A DNA stretch of 64,000 bases from assembly GCA_003242735.1 (NCBI GenBank), contig QGVH01000002.1:62001-126000 (forward strand), written 5' to 3'. The position numbers were made by a program, and so were the translations under genes. Numbering within the stretch: the stretch's first letter is position 1; each line of letters starts with the position of its first letter. This document shows positions 1 through 8,830 of this stretch, in pieces. The stretch is from a bacterium. Its GTDB lineage: Bacteria; Gemmatimonadota; Gemmatimonadetes; Longimicrobiales; RSA9. A model generated the notes under the pieces. That model was not told the DNA's origin and made no database searches. It saw only the letters and a program-made list of their open reading frames with translations.

Positions 1-1
1 G

Positions 2-829
2 CTGTCCCCACGTGCCGCCGGGCCGTTCATCCGGGTGAACAGCGCGGCGATCCCGCGGGATCTCATCGAATCCGAGATGTTCGGCCACGAGAAGGGCGCG
101 TTCACCGGCGCGACGGAGCGGCGCCGCGGCCGCTTCGAGCTCGCGCACGGCGGCACGCTCTTCCTGGACGAGGTCGCCGAACTCCGACCCGAAGCGCAGG
201 CGAAGCTGCTGCGGGTGATCGAGAGCGGCGAGATCGAGCGGGTGGGCGGCCAGGAGCCGATCCCGGTGGATGTCCGCATCATCGCCGCCACCAACCGCGA
301 TCTGCGGGAGGAGATGGCCGCGGGCCGCTTCCGGGACGACCTGTTCTTCCGGCTGAACGTTGTGCCGATCCACATGCCGCCGTTGCGCGAGCGGCCGGAG
401 GACATCCCCGAGCTCGCGGCGCATTTCATGGCGCGGCTGCGGGTGCGCCACGGCCTCACGCCCCCGGTGCTCTTGCCGGAGGCGCTCGAGCTCATGCAGG
501 GCTACGCCTGGCCCGGCAACGTCCGCGAGCTCGCCAACATCTGCGAGCGGCTCGCCATCCTCTTCCCGGGCGGCGCCGTCGGCGCCCGGGAGCTCGAGCA
601 GGTGCTGCCGGAGGCCGCCGCGTCCCGGAACGTCCGGGCCGCAGCATGGGACGGCCCGGATGCATCCGAGCCGATGGACCTCAGCAGCCGGATCGACGCG
701 TTCGAGCGCCGTCTCATCCTGGAGGCGCTCGAGGCCGCCAACGGCAGCGTCGCGGAGGCCGCGCGCCGTCTGCGTACGGACCGGCCCAACCTCTACCGTC
801 GCATGAAGCGGCTGGGGATCGAACGATGA
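2..829 (+). CDS. Sigma-54-dependent response regulator, NtrX/NtrC type (5' partial)
   Basis: This is the C-terminal part (275 codons) of an enhancer-binding activator of sigma-54 RNA polymerase; the frame is open at the left edge, so the receiver domain and Walker A loop lie outside the window. Visible are the sigma-54 contact loop GAFTGA at about nt 99-116, the Walker B segment GTLFLDEV, the AAA+ arginine-rich region ([11 protein letters not shown]) and a C-terminal Fis-type helix-turn-helix ending [15 protein letters not shown]. That last motif is typical of NtrX-like regulators. The stop overlaps the next start (ATGA at 826), so the barrel protein that follows is translationally coupled. 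The partner kinase is probably upstream. Family assignment is firm; the NtrX sub-assignment is inference from the C-terminal motif and the nearby DUF4390 gene. Confidence 0.93.
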   Translation: MSPRAAGPFIRVNSAAIPRDLIESEMFGHEKGAFTGATERRRGRFELAHGGTLFLDEVAELRPEAQAKLLRVIESGEIERVGGQEPIPVDVRIIAATNRDLREEMAAGRFRDDLFFRLNVVPIHMPPLRERPEDIPELAAHFMARLRVRHGLTPPVLLPEALELMQGYAWPGNVRELANICERLAILFPGGAVGARELEQVLPEAAASRNVRAAAWDGPDASEPMDLSSRIDAFERRLILEALEAANGSVAEAARRLRTDRPNLYRRMKRLGIER

Positions 830-2547
830 GCGTTCAGGTGTCCGCTCGACCGCTCGCCGCGCTCGTCGCGGCACTGCTCGCCGCCGCGCCGCTCGCCGCA
901 CAGCCGGGGGGCGGAGCGGAGCCCGTGCTCACCGCAGAGGCCGCCGACGCGGTGCTGGCGCTGTACAACCGCGCGACCACCGTGCGTCTCCACGGCGAGT
1001 CCATCCTGCCGGCGGGCACGGAGCTGAACGGCGACCTCGGCGTGCTCGATGGGCCGCTCGTCCTCGCGGGCCGGGTGCTCGGCAACGTCGTCGTCATCAA
1101 CGGCGACCTCCGTTTCGAGCCGGGCGCCGAGGTGGGCGGCGACGTGATCGTGGTCGGTGGGATCGCGCACGGGCTCGCCCACGCTCGCGTGCACGGCACC
1201 ACGACCGTCTACCGCGAGCCGCTGCGTTACCGCCGCGACGGCGACCTGCTCGTCCGGGTGCCCGCGCCGGAGAAGGCGTCCGGCTTCTCCGCGGGCCGCG
1301 ACTTCCGCTTCGGCCGCACCGACCTCACGCTCGCCGTGCGCGGTGCGTACAACCGCGTCGAAGGCCTGCCCATCGCGGCCGGCGCGCGCATCGAGCTGGG
1401 GCGGTCCAACCCCACGCTGTTCGAGGCGGTCGGCATCTACCGAACGGAGTCCGGGTTACGGGTGCGCGACCGCGACCTCGGCTACGGGCTCCGCATCGAG
1501 CAGCACGTAGGCGGGCACCGCGCCGTCCGGCTCGGCCTGGCGCTCCGCTCCGAGGTGCGGCCCATCGAGGAGCACGGTCTCTCGGATCGGGAGAGCTCCC
1601 TCGCCGCCTTCGTGCTGCACCGCGACTTCCGCGACTACTACGAGCGTTCCGGCCGCGCGGCGTACGTGCGCGTTGCGCCGCGGGGCGGGCCGTTCAAGGC
1701 GATGCTCGAGCTGCGCGACGAGAGGCACACCTCGATGCCGGCGGGGAAGCCGTGGTCCCTGATCGACAACGGCCGCCCGTGGCGGTTCCAGCCCATCGTC
1801 GCCGAGGGCGACCTCACGAGCATCGCCGCGCAGGCGACGTACGACACGCGCAACGAGGTGCTCGAGCCTTCGGCCGGCTGGTACATCTCTGCCGAGGTCG
1901 AGAGCGGCATCGGCGGCGCGCTGGTGAGCCGCGTGTCCATGGATACGGTCACCGGGCAACCGGTCCTCGACCGCCGCGCCGCGGACCACCGCTTCCACAC
2001 CGCGCTGTTCGACGTGCGGCGCTACGCGCGCACCGGCCCCGGCTCGCGTCTGGCGATCCGCGCCCTGGTGGCGGGGTCGCTCGACGGCGGCCCGCTTCCG
2101 CCGCAGCGCCAGCACGCGCTCGGCGGCGAGGGCTCGTTGCCGGGCTACGGGCCGTTCCAGTTCGACTGCGGCGCGCGCCGGAACCGGGTCAACATCCTCG
2201 AGGACGACGTCCTGGTCGAGACGGAGTTCTACCCCTACTACGGCTGCGACCGCATGGCGCTCGTCCAGCTGGAGTACCAGGTGCGCCTGCCGCTGCCGCA
2301 CGACCTCGGCCGTCGCGTCTCGGGTGTGGACCTGGGCCCGCCGCCGTCGTGGGTCATCTTCTTCGACGCGGGCCGGGCGTGGAACGAAGCGGATGCCCGC
2401 AACGGGCGCGGCGCCGGTCAGGACGACTTCGCCGCGGACGCCGGCTTCGGCCTGCGGCTCGGCCGCCTCGGGCTGTACTGGGCCGTGCCGCTCAGCGGCG
2501 GGGCCGAAGGCGTGAACTTCTTCGTGCGCGTGGGCCCACGACTTTGA
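826..2547 (+). CDS. Secreted protein with bactofilin-like repeat and C-terminal outer-membrane beta-barrel
   Basis: A 573-residue protein with a clear signal peptide ([20 protein letters not shown], cleavage after APLAAQ). Residues about 50-110 contain alternating short repeats ([34 protein letters not shown]) like the polymer-forming beta-helix of bactofilins. From about residue 130 to the end the sequence alternates aromatic and charged residues like an outer-membrane barrel of the surface-antigen/Omp85 type, and it ends FFVRVGPRL. There are a few cysteines (FDCGARR, YYGCDR) that might pair in a loop. The start is the ATG overlapping the stop of the sigma-54 regulator. I do not know its function; a cell-envelope role is inferred from the secretion signal and the barrel. 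Confidence 0.8.
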   Translation: MSVQVSARPLAALVAALLAAAPLAAQPGGGAEPVLTAEAADAVLALYNRATTVRLHGESILPAGTELNGDLGVLDGPLVLAGRVLGNVVVINGDLRFEPGAEVGGDVIVVGGIAHGLAHARVHGTTTVYREPLRYRRDGDLLVRVPAPEKASGFSAGRDFRFGRTDLTLAVRGAYNRVEGLPIAAGARIELGRSNPTLFEAVGIYRTESGLRVRDRDLGYGLRIEQHVGGHRAVRLGLALRSEVRPIEEHGLSDRESSLAAFVLHRDFRDYYERSGRAAYVRVAPRGGPFKAMLELRDERHTSMPAGKPWSLIDNGRPWRFQPIVAEGDLTSIAAQATYDTRNEVLEPSAGWYISAEVESGIGGALVSRVSMDTVTGQPVLDRRAADHRFHTALFDVRRYARTGPGSRLAIRALVAGSLDGGPLPPQRQHALGGEGSLPGYGPFQFDCGARRNRVNILEDDVLVETEFYPYYGCDRMALVQLEYQVRLPLPHDLGRRVSGVDLGPPPSWVIFFDAGRAWNEADARNGRGAGQDDFAADAGFGLRLGRLGLYWAVPLSGGAEGVNFFVRVGPRL

Positions 2548-3167
2548 TCGCGCTGCTCCTGGCCTGGATGACGGCCCTCGCCACCGCGCCGGCAGGGCCT
2601 CAGCAGCAGCCGCCGCTCGCGCTGACCGCGAACGCAAGCGCCGGTTACAGGCCCGTGCTGCGCCTCGGCCCGGTGCTCGGCGACCCCGCCCTCGAGGAGG
2701 CCGTCCGCTCCGGCCTGCCGATCCGGCTCCGCTTCCGCGTCGAGCTCTGGCGTGACGGCTTCTTCGACGACCTGGTCGCCACGGATTCCTGGGTTTCCGT
2801 CGTCGGCTACGAGCCGCTCGAGCAGCGCTTCTTCGTCCGCACGCGGGCGAGCCCCGAGGCGGTGCGCTGGTTCTCTTCCTTCGCGGCGGCCCGCACCGCG
2901 GTCGAGGGCCTCTACCGGCCCGAGGTGCGCCCCTCCCGGCCGGGGCGCTACTACTACATCGCGACCGTCGAGGTCGAGACGCTCTCGGTCTCCGACCTGG
3001 CCGAGCTCCAGCAGTGGCTGCGGGGCGAGGTCAGGCCCGCCGTGAGCGGCGACGGCTCGCTGCCCGGCGCCCTCGGCGAAGGCGCCAAGCGCCTCCTCGT
3101 CCGGGTGCTGGGCCTCCCCGCCCGGCGCTACGAGGCGCGGACGGAGAAGTTCAGGGTGCCGGGCTAG
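2544..3167 (+). CDS. DUF4390 family secreted protein
   Basis: A protein of about 207 residues of the DUF4390 family, whose function is unknown. The recognisable core is the stretch with ALEEAVRSGLPIRLRFRVELWR, followed by LVATDSWVSVVGYEPLEQRFFV and YIATVEVETLSVSDLAELQ. The N-terminus is hydrophobic ([18 protein letters not shown]), giving a signal peptide. The most coupled start is TTG at 2544, overlapping the previous stop; ATG at 2568 is the alternative but would remove most of the signal peptide. In betaproteobacteria DUF4390 genes sit beside ntrY/ntrX, and here one lies two genes downstream of an NtrX-like regulator, which supports both calls. The role is probably in the envelope. Confidence 0.75.
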   Translation: MIALLLAWMTALATAPAGPQQQPPLALTANASAGYRPVLRLGPVLGDPALEEAVRSGLPIRLRFRVELWRDGFFDDLVATDSWVSVVGYEPLEQRFFVRTRASPEAVRWFSSFAAARTAVEGLYRPEVRPSRPGRYYYIATVEVETLSVSDLAELQQWLRGEVRPAVSGDGSLPGALGEGAKRLLVRVLGLPARRYEARTEKFRVPG

Positions 3168-3244
3168 CCGGCCCCCCTGTCCCCGGCCCGGCTCGCGCCC
3201 TACCTTCCACACAGGATGTTTCGCCTCGGGTGGAGCCGTCCGTC

Positions 3245-5005
3245 ATGAGCGACAGTTTCCGCTTCTCCCCGCGACCGAACCGCGCCCACGAGATCGCCTG
3301 GCGTCCGTGGGGCCGCGAGGCGTTCGAGGAGGCCGCGCGTCGGGACCGGCCCGTGCTGCTGAACCTCACGGCCGTGTGGTGCCACTGGTGCCACGTGATG
3401 GACGAGACGACGTACTCGGACCCCGAGATCATCGACCTGGTCAACCGCGAGCTGGTGCCGGTCCGTGTGGATGCGGACCGCTACCCGCACGTCCAGGACC
3501 GCTACATCGCCGGTGGCTGGCCGACCAACGCCTTCCTGACGCCGACGGGCGAGGTGCTGTGGGCGGGGACGTACGTGCCGCCGGACCAGTTCCGCGCCGT
3601 CGCGGGCGGGGTGCTGGCGGCGTGGCGGGGCCGCCGCGCCGAGCTGCAGGCGGAGATCGAGCGGCGGCGCAAGGCGCTGGAGGCCGCGCGCTCGCGGCAC
3701 CGCCCGCTCGGGCTGGTGCGGCGCGAGGCGGCGGACGACGTGCTCACGGCGATCCAGGAGGCGTTCGACCCGCGCAACGGCGGGTTCGGCAGCGCACCGA
3801 AGTTCCCGAACGCGGATGCCGTCGAGCTGCTGTTCGTGCACGCGGCGCGAGGCGGCGGCGATCCGTGGCGGTACATGGCGCAGCACACCCTGGACGGGAT
3901 GTTGGCCGGCGAGCTCGAGGACCGCATCGAGGGCGGCTTCTTCCGCTACGCGACCGCGTCCGACTGGACGAAGCCGCACTACGAGAAGATGCTCGAGGGC
4001 AACGCCGCTCTGTTGGGGGTGTACGCGCTCGGCGCGCACCTCATGGGGCGGCGGGACTGGCGCGCGGCCGCGGAGCGCATCGTCGCGTGGGCGGAGGCCA
4101 CCCTCCGCCGGCCGGACGGCCTCTGGGGCGGCAGCCAGGACGCCGATGAGGAGTACTACCACCTGGATGCGGACGGTCGGCGCGGCCGCGCGGCGCCGTA
4201 CGTGGACCCGTTCTCGTACACGAACTGGACCGCACGCTGGATCCGTGCGCTGGCCTCGGCGGGCGGCCACCTGGGCCGCGAGGACTGGATCGCCCGCGCC
4301 GCGCAGGCGCTGGAGACGCTGCTGACCAAGGCCGCCGCGGAGGATGGACTCTTCTACCACGTGCTCCCGGCGGACGACGGCGATCCGGAGGTGCACGGGC
4401 TCCTCGCCGACGCGCTCGAGGCCGCGGCCGCCTGCATCGCGGTGGCGCAGGCCACGGGCCGCGGCGAGTTCCTCGACCGCGCGCGCGACATCGTCAGCGC
4501 CATGCAGCGCTCGCTCTGGGTCGAAGACGGCGGCTTCATGGACCACGTCGCCACGGGAGACGAGCCCGGCGCGCTCCGCTACCGCGACCGGCCGTTCGAG
4601 CCCAACGCCCTCGCCGCGCGTGTGCTCCTCGACCTCGCCCACGTCACGGGCGAGCGGAGCTACCGCGCGCTCGCGGAGCGCATCCTCGCCCTGCTCTCGC
4701 CGCTCGCGGGACGCTACGGCGTGAGCGGCGCGGTCTTCGCGCTCGCCGTGGAGGAGTTCTTCGAGCCGCCGCTCCGCGTCGTCGTCGTCGGGCCGGTCGC
4801 GGAGACGGCAGAGCTGCGCGCCGCCGCGCTGGCGCTGCCGCAGCCGGACCGCCGCGTCTGGACGCTCGAGAAGGGCGGCCGCATCGGACCGCTCACGTTC
4901 CCCGCGACCGATGAGCCGGCGGCGTACGTGTGCGGCGCACGGAGTTGCTCGCCGCCGATCCACGACGGCGCGCGTCTCGCCGATGCGGTGCAGTCCATCC
5001 GCTGA
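3245..5005 (+). CDS. Thioredoxin-domain protein of the DUF255 (YyaL/SPATA20-like) family
   Basis: A 586-residue cytoplasmic protein with an N-terminal thioredoxin-like domain (about residues 1-160) carrying the active-site motif C46-H-W-C49 in AVWCHWCHVMDE, then an alpha/alpha-barrel region related to N-acylglucosamine 2-epimerase and cellulase folds. Other family landmarks are GGWPTNAFLTP, FGSAPKFPN, GGFFRYATASDWTKPHYEKM and SQDADEEYYHLD. The length is slightly below the 670-700 residues usual for YyaL. The start ATG 3245 begins at the conserved N-terminus (the protein then reads FSPRPNRA); no strong Shine-Dalgarno sequence is seen. A TACCTT -10-like hexamer lies at 3201-3206. Its biochemical role is not known; redox or sugar handling is suggested for the family. 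Confidence 0.9.
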   Translation: MSDSFRFSPRPNRAHEIAWRPWGREAFEEAARRDRPVLLNLTAVWCHWCHVMDETTYSDPEIIDLVNRELVPVRVDADRYPHVQDRYIAGGWPTNAFLTPTGEVLWAGTYVPPDQFRAVAGGVLAAWRGRRAELQAEIERRRKALEAARSRHRPLGLVRREAADDVLTAIQEAFDPRNGGFGSAPKFPNADAVELLFVHAARGGGDPWRYMAQHTLDGMLAGELEDRIEGGFFRYATASDWTKPHYEKMLEGNAALLGVYALGAHLMGRRDWRAAAERIVAWAEATLRRPDGLWGGSQDADEEYYHLDADGRRGRAAPYVDPFSYTNWTARWIRALASAGGHLGREDWIARAAQALETLLTKAAAEDGLFYHVLPADDGDPEVHGLLADALEAAAACIAVAQATGRGEFLDRARDIVSAMQRSLWVEDGGFMDHVATGDEPGALRYRDRPFEPNALAARVLLDLAHVTGERSYRALAERILALLSPLAGRYGVSGAVFALAVEEFFEPPLRVVVVGPVAETAELRAAALALPQPDRRVWTLEKGGRIGPLTFPATDEPAAYVCGARSCSPPIHDGARLADAVQSIR

Positions 5006-5031
5006 GGGGGCGCCACCGGAACGGGAGGCCC

Positions 5032-6168
5032 ATGCTCGACGTTGAGGGAAGGAAGATCGCGGCCGAGCTGCGCGAGGTGTTCGCCCGCGGCGTCGATGCG
5101 CCGCTGGACGATGCCACCTTCGACGCGCTCGCGCGCCGCGTGTTCGCATACCAATTCGAACGCAACGAGCCGTACGCGGCGTACTGCCGCCGTCGCGGCG
5201 TGACGCCCGAGGATGTGGACCACTGGACGCGCATCCCCGCGGTGCCCACGGCCGCGTTCAAGCACCTGACGCTGGTCTGCGGCCCCCTGGAGGAGGCGGA
5301 GGCCGTCTTCCGCACCAGCGGCACGACGCTCGGGCCCGAGCAGCGAGGCAGCCACTACATGCTCGACCTCACCCTCTACCACGCCTCGCTGGTGCCCAAC
5401 TTCGCCGCGTACGTACTGCCGGACGGCGCAGAGCTGCCGATGCTCGCGCTGGTCCCGCCGGCGAAGCAGGTCCCGGATTCCTCGCTCATCCACATGATCG
5501 ACGTGGTGATGGACCGGCTCGGCGCGGACGGCAGCGGCTACTTCGTCGACCCGGCCGCCGGCATCCTCGAGGACGAACTGGATCGTGCACTGGTCGGGTT
5601 CATCGAACAGGGCACGCCCGTCTGCCTGATCGGCACGGCCTTCTCGTTCGTGCATTGGCTGGACCGGCTGCGGGAGCGCGGCCGCCGCTACGCGCTGCCG
5701 CCCGGGTCGCGGCTCATGGACACCGGCGGCTTCAAGGGCCGCAGCCGCGAAGTGCCGGCCGAGGAGCTGCGGGCCATGTACGCCGAGTGGCTCGGCATCC
5801 CGGACGACCACTGCGTCAACGAGTACGGCATGACCGAGCTCGGCTCGCAGTTCTACGACACGGTGCTGCGCGAGCGGGTGAAGACCGGCGCGGCGGGGCC
5901 GCGCCACAAGGTCGCGCCGCCGTGGGTACGGACGCGGGTGGTCAGCGCGGACACCCTCGAGCCCCTCCCGCCGGGCGAGGTGGGGCTGCTGTGCCACTGG
6001 GACCTGGCGAACCTCGGGTCCGTGCTCGCGGTGCAGACGGAAGATCTCGGCCGCGAGACCGACGACGGCGGCTTCGTCGTTCTCGGACGCGCGAGCGGTG
6101 CGCCGCCGCGTGGCTGCTCCATCGCCATGGACCTGCTGCTCGAGGCAGCGCGGGAGGCACGGCCTTGA
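5032..6168 (+). CDS. luxE: LuxE-family acyl-protein synthetase (fatty acid activation)
   Basis: A 378-residue member of the LuxE acyl-protein synthetase/coenzyme F390 synthetase group of adenylate-forming enzymes. LuxE uses ATP to activate a fatty acid and passes the acyl group to a cysteine on the way to the LuxC reductase. Recognisable segments are the phosphate-binding stretch AVFRTSGTTLGPEQRGSH, LMDTGGFKGRSREV and VNEYGMTELGSQFY, which matches the adenylate-forming Y-G-x-T/S-E motif. The next gene (LuxC) starts inside its stop codon, so the two are co-translated. No luxA, luxB or luxD is near, so light production is not implied; a fatty-aldehyde or acyl-reduction role is the inference. 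The symbol denotes the family, not bioluminescence. Confidence 0.87.
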   Translation: MLDVEGRKIAAELREVFARGVDAPLDDATFDALARRVFAYQFERNEPYAAYCRRRGVTPEDVDHWTRIPAVPTAAFKHLTLVCGPLEEAEAVFRTSGTTLGPEQRGSHYMLDLTLYHASLVPNFAAYVLPDGAELPMLALVPPAKQVPDSSLIHMIDVVMDRLGADGSGYFVDPAAGILEDELDRALVGFIEQGTPVCLIGTAFSFVHWLDRLRERGRRYALPPGSRLMDTGGFKGRSREVPAEELRAMYAEWLGIPDDHCVNEYGMTELGSQFYDTVLRERVKTGAAGPRHKVAPPWVRTRVVSADTLEPLPPGEVGLLCHWDLANLGSVLAVQTEDLGRETDDGGFVVLGRASGAPPRGCSIAMDLLLEAAREARP

Positions 6169-7595
6169 GCGAAGCCGCCCACGGCTCTCCGCTGGACGCT
6201 TTCCATCTGCCTGGCCTGGATCCCGCCGAGATCGAGGGGTGGACCGTCCGCCAGTACGGGGACGGCGTCGCCCTCCGCTTCCCGCAGCTCCGGCCCGATC
6301 AGCTCACGGCGGTCCTGCGCCGTCTCCGGGAACACCGGGCCCGCGTGCTCGCGGACCGGCCGGTCGCCGAGATCGTCGCCGCCATCGCCGCGGCCGCGGC
6401 CCGCCTCGCCCGGGAAGGCGACCCGCGCCGTCGCGTCGCGCTGGAGGCGCTGCCCGCCATCACCGGCTACTCCCCGCCGATGGTCCGGCTGGTGCTGGAC
6501 CGGATGGTCGAGGACTGGAGCGAGCCCTCGCTGCTCTCCCTGCTCCGCTCCGAGTTCCGCGATCCCGGCGTGCTGGATGGCTTCCGGCCCCACCCCTCCG
6601 GGGAGGTCGGCCAGCGGACGCGGGCGTTCGGGCCCGAGCTCGCGTTCCACATCTTCGCGGGCAACGTGCCCGGCGTGGCGGTCACGTCCATCGTGCGGTC
6701 GCTGCTCGTCAAGGCGGCGACGTTCGGCAAGACCGCGTCCGGCGAGCCGCTGCTCCCCGTGCTCTTCGCGCAGACGCTCGCCGAGGTGGACCGCCAGCTC
6801 GGCGAATGCCTCGGCGTCACCTACTGGCCCGGCGGCAGCGCGGCGCTCGAGGCCGCCGCGTTCGAGGCGGCCGACACCATTGTGGTCTACGGCGGGGCCG
6901 GCGTCGCCGAGGACGTGCGCCGACGGGCGCCCGCCGGCCGCCGCGTCGTCGTCCACGGCCCCCGTTTCTCGCTCGGGCTGATCGGCCGCGCCGCGCTGGC
7001 CGCCGGGGTGGTGGACGAGACCGCGGCCCAGGCCGCCCGCGCCGTGGCGGTCTTCGACCAGCAGGGCTGCGTCTCGCCCCACGTCTACTACGTGGAGCAG
7101 GGCGGGGAGACGACGCCGGCCCGGTTCGCCGAGCGGCTGGCCGCCCACCTCGCACGCCTGGAGACGGAGCTGCCGCGCGGCGCCATCTCGCCGGCCGAGG
7201 CCGGCGCGATCCAGGCCGCCCGCGCAGACGCCGAGGCCCGCGCCATCGCCGGCGCCGACGTCCGCATCCATGCGCCCCGCGGCACCGGGTTCACCGTGAT
7301 CTACGACGCGGACCCGGCCTTCGCGCCGTCGCCGCTCAACCGGACGATCCGCGTCAAGCCCGTCGCGGACCTGGCCGACGCCGCCGAGCTCGTCCGCCCC
7401 GTCGCCCGCCTCATCCAGACGGTCGCGGTCGCGGGCGCCGGCGGACGGCTCGACGGCCTGGCCGAGCGGCTCGGCCGCGCCGGCGCCAGCCGGATCACCT
7501 CCCTCGCCCGGATGCCCTGGCCGCCGACCACCGCCCACCACGACGGCCAGGAGCCGCTCCGGGAGCTGGTCCGCTGGACCGACATCGAGGAGTGA
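6165..7595 (+). CDS. luxC: LuxC-family acyl-CoA/acyl-protein reductase
   Basis: A 476-residue LuxC-type reductase of the aldehyde dehydrogenase superfamily, expected to reduce a fatty acyl thioester to a fatty aldehyde with NADPH. The catalytic cysteine is C302, in FDQQGCVSPH. Other landmarks are the cofactor-side stretch FHIFAGNVPGVAVTSIV, VKAATFGKTASGEPLLP and YWPGGSAALE, which resembles the Rossmann glycine region. The start is TTG 6165, which overlaps the LuxE stop; no ATG or GTG gives a full-length N-terminus, so coupling decides the start. Together with LuxE it forms an acid-to-aldehyde module. The product could feed wax, alkane or alcohol synthesis; nothing in the neighbourhood tells which. 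Confidence 0.88.
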   Translation: MSEAAHGSPLDAFHLPGLDPAEIEGWTVRQYGDGVALRFPQLRPDQLTAVLRRLREHRARVLADRPVAEIVAAIAAAAARLAREGDPRRRVALEALPAITGYSPPMVRLVLDRMVEDWSEPSLLSLLRSEFRDPGVLDGFRPHPSGEVGQRTRAFGPELAFHIFAGNVPGVAVTSIVRSLLVKAATFGKTASGEPLLPVLFAQTLAEVDRQLGECLGVTYWPGGSAALEAAAFEAADTIVVYGGAGVAEDVRRRAPAGRRVVVHGPRFSLGLIGRAALAAGVVDETAAQAARAVAVFDQQGCVSPHVYYVEQGGETTPARFAERLAAHLARLETELPRGAISPAEAGAIQAARADAEARAIAGADVRIHAPRGTGFTVIYDADPAFAPSPLNRTIRVKPVADLADAAELVRPVARLIQTVAVAGAGGRLDGLAERLGRAGASRITSLARMPWPPTTAHHDGQEPLRELVRWTDIEE

Positions 7596-7664
7596 GGCCT
7601 GCCCGGCCCGCAGCCGTCCACCCGGCGGCTTGCCCCTGCGGGGGCCCGCCCCGGAAACGAGAAA

Positions 7665-7690
7665 GCCCCGGCACCGAACGGCGCCGGGGC
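7665..7690 (-). terminator. Intrinsic terminator for the AbrB-like gene, possibly bidirectional
   Basis: An 8-bp perfect stem (GCCCCGGC at 7665-7672, GCCGGGGC at 7683-7690) with a 10-base loop lies between luxC (+) and the convergent AbrB-like gene (-). On the minus strand it is followed by TTTCTCGTTT, so it works best for the minus transcript; the plus side has no U-run. Confidence 0.75.
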
Positions 7691-7719
7691 ATGCCTCGGC
7701 CGAAAACACGGAGTCCCGC

Positions 7720-7932
7720 CTACGCCGGCGTCTCCTGTGTCCCCTCCTCGACCTCACGTGCCGCACGCCACATCACCATCTGCCGCGTCCCCTGCGGGCT
7801 CTCCTCCACTCGGACCGTCAGCACGTCGCCGTCCTGGATCCCCAGGTCATCCCGGATTTCCTGAGGGATCGTGATGCGGCCGCCTACGCCGACGCTGACG
7901 TCGCCGTAGTAAAGCGTTCGGAAGAGCGCCAT
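7720..7932 (-). CDS. AbrB/MazE/SpoVT-family DNA-binding protein
   Basis: A 70-residue protein with the swapped-hairpin AbrB fold: MALFRTLYYGDVSVGVGGRI then TIPQEIRDDLGIQDGDVLTVRV, matching the classic GRITIPKEIR-x-x-LGI-x-x-GD signature. The tail is acidic. The start is ATG 7932, because AGGAGG sits about six bases upstream; an in-frame start further upstream has no comparable site. Such proteins are transition-state regulators or antitoxins. No PIN, MazF or other toxin gene is adjacent, so it is more likely a stand-alone regulator. It ends just before a clear terminator. Confidence 0.85.
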   Translation of the reverse strand: MALFRTLYYGDVSVGVGGRITIPQEIRDDLGIQDGDVLTVRVEESPQGTRQMVMWRAAREVEEGTQETPA

Positions 7933-8136
7933 GGAGCCTCCTGGGGGAAAAAGTCCGCACGGCAACGGGCCGTGCGACCCGCCACGGGTGCTTCGGTTAC
8001 CTCATCCTACGAAGCCGGCGGCTCGGAGGCAAGCCGAAGACTCGTTCCTGGCCCGGGCCCCGGCCGGGAACGGCGGTCAGTGCCGGCCGCCGGCCGGCGC
8101 CCGGACCCGGGCCGGCGCGGGCCGAACCGGGCGCCG

Positions 8137-8412
8137 TCACGCGGGCTCCGAGCGGCGGAAGACCTCCTGGAGCCCGGCGTCGTCCATCGCCCGCCAGGCG
8201 TCGTCGGCCTGGGCCGGAGGGACATCGAGCCGGGAGACGCGTTTGAGCTCGCCCGGCTGGTCCTGGCAGACGAAGATCACCTCCGCGTGCTCCTCGCCGC
8301 CGCGGTCCGTGCCGGAGCTGACGCTGCCGATCCAGGTCCGGCCGCGCGCGTCGCGCAGCGTGCGTTGCACCATCTCCGGCATGTCGCTCGCCGGCCGGCG
8401 TGCCCAGCCCAT
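8137..8412 (-). CDS. Small hypothetical protein
   Basis: A 91-residue protein of unknown function, reading MGWARRPASDMPEMVQ then a central segment GRTWIGSVSSGTDRG and EVIFVCQDQPGELKRV. The alternation of polar and hydrophobic residues suggests a small beta-rich fold ending in a helix (DDAWRAMDDAGLQEVF). It is judged real because AGGAGG lies six bases before the ATG, GC at third positions is high, and it sits in a run of four similarly organised small genes on the same strand. There is no signal peptide or membrane segment. I do not recognise its family. Confidence 0.6.
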   Translation of the reverse strand: MGWARRPASDMPEMVQRTLRDARGRTWIGSVSSGTDRGGEEHAEVIFVCQDQPGELKRVSRLDVPPAQADDAWRAMDDAGLQEVFRRSEPA

Positions 8413-8536
8413 GGCCCACCTCCTCTCGTCCGGCTGCGCACCGGGGTCCGAGTCCGAGACGGTGCAACGGACGTACCGTCCGGCCGGCCCCCGGGAGGGG
8501 GCCGCGCCCCGCCGGGCGCCCGCGGCCGGCGCGGCC

Positions 8537-8800
8537 TCAGGGCAGGCAGGAACGGAGCAATGCGGTGAGCTGGTACGTGTTGAACTCGCGAGCGCGCCCG
8601 TAGACGGCCTCGGGCGAGGCCTCGATGAGGATGAAACCGGTCCGGACGGACGAGTCGGCCCGGCCCTGGTCTGCCGCGGTGAACCTCAGGCGGCCCCGGG
8701 CCGGGCTCGTGCGTTGCTCATCCAGCTCCACGTAGACGTCCCAGAAGCGACCCTCGTGGCTGATGGTCGCCAGGTGCTGCTCCTGAACGTTCGAAGGCAT
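8537..8800 (-). CDS. Small hypothetical protein
   Basis: An 87-residue protein that I cannot assign to a family. It reads MPSNVQEQHLATISHEGRFW, then alternating strands (DVYVELDE, GRLRFTAAD, TGFILIEAS) and a helical tail (AVYGRAREFNTYQLTALLRS). The start is set at ATG 8800, because GGAGG at 8807-8811 is spaced six bases from it; the in-frame GTG at 8806 would abut the ribosome binding site. It has no signal peptide. It shares strand, size and organisation with the genes on either side, so it may be part of one small operon with them. Confidence 0.6.
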   Translation of the reverse strand: MPSNVQEQHLATISHEGRFWDVYVELDEQRTSPARGRLRFTAADQGRADSSVRTGFILIEASPEAVYGRAREFNTYQLTALLRSCLP

Positions 8801-8830
8801 CGTCACCCTCCGCGGTGGGTCGTCGTTCGC

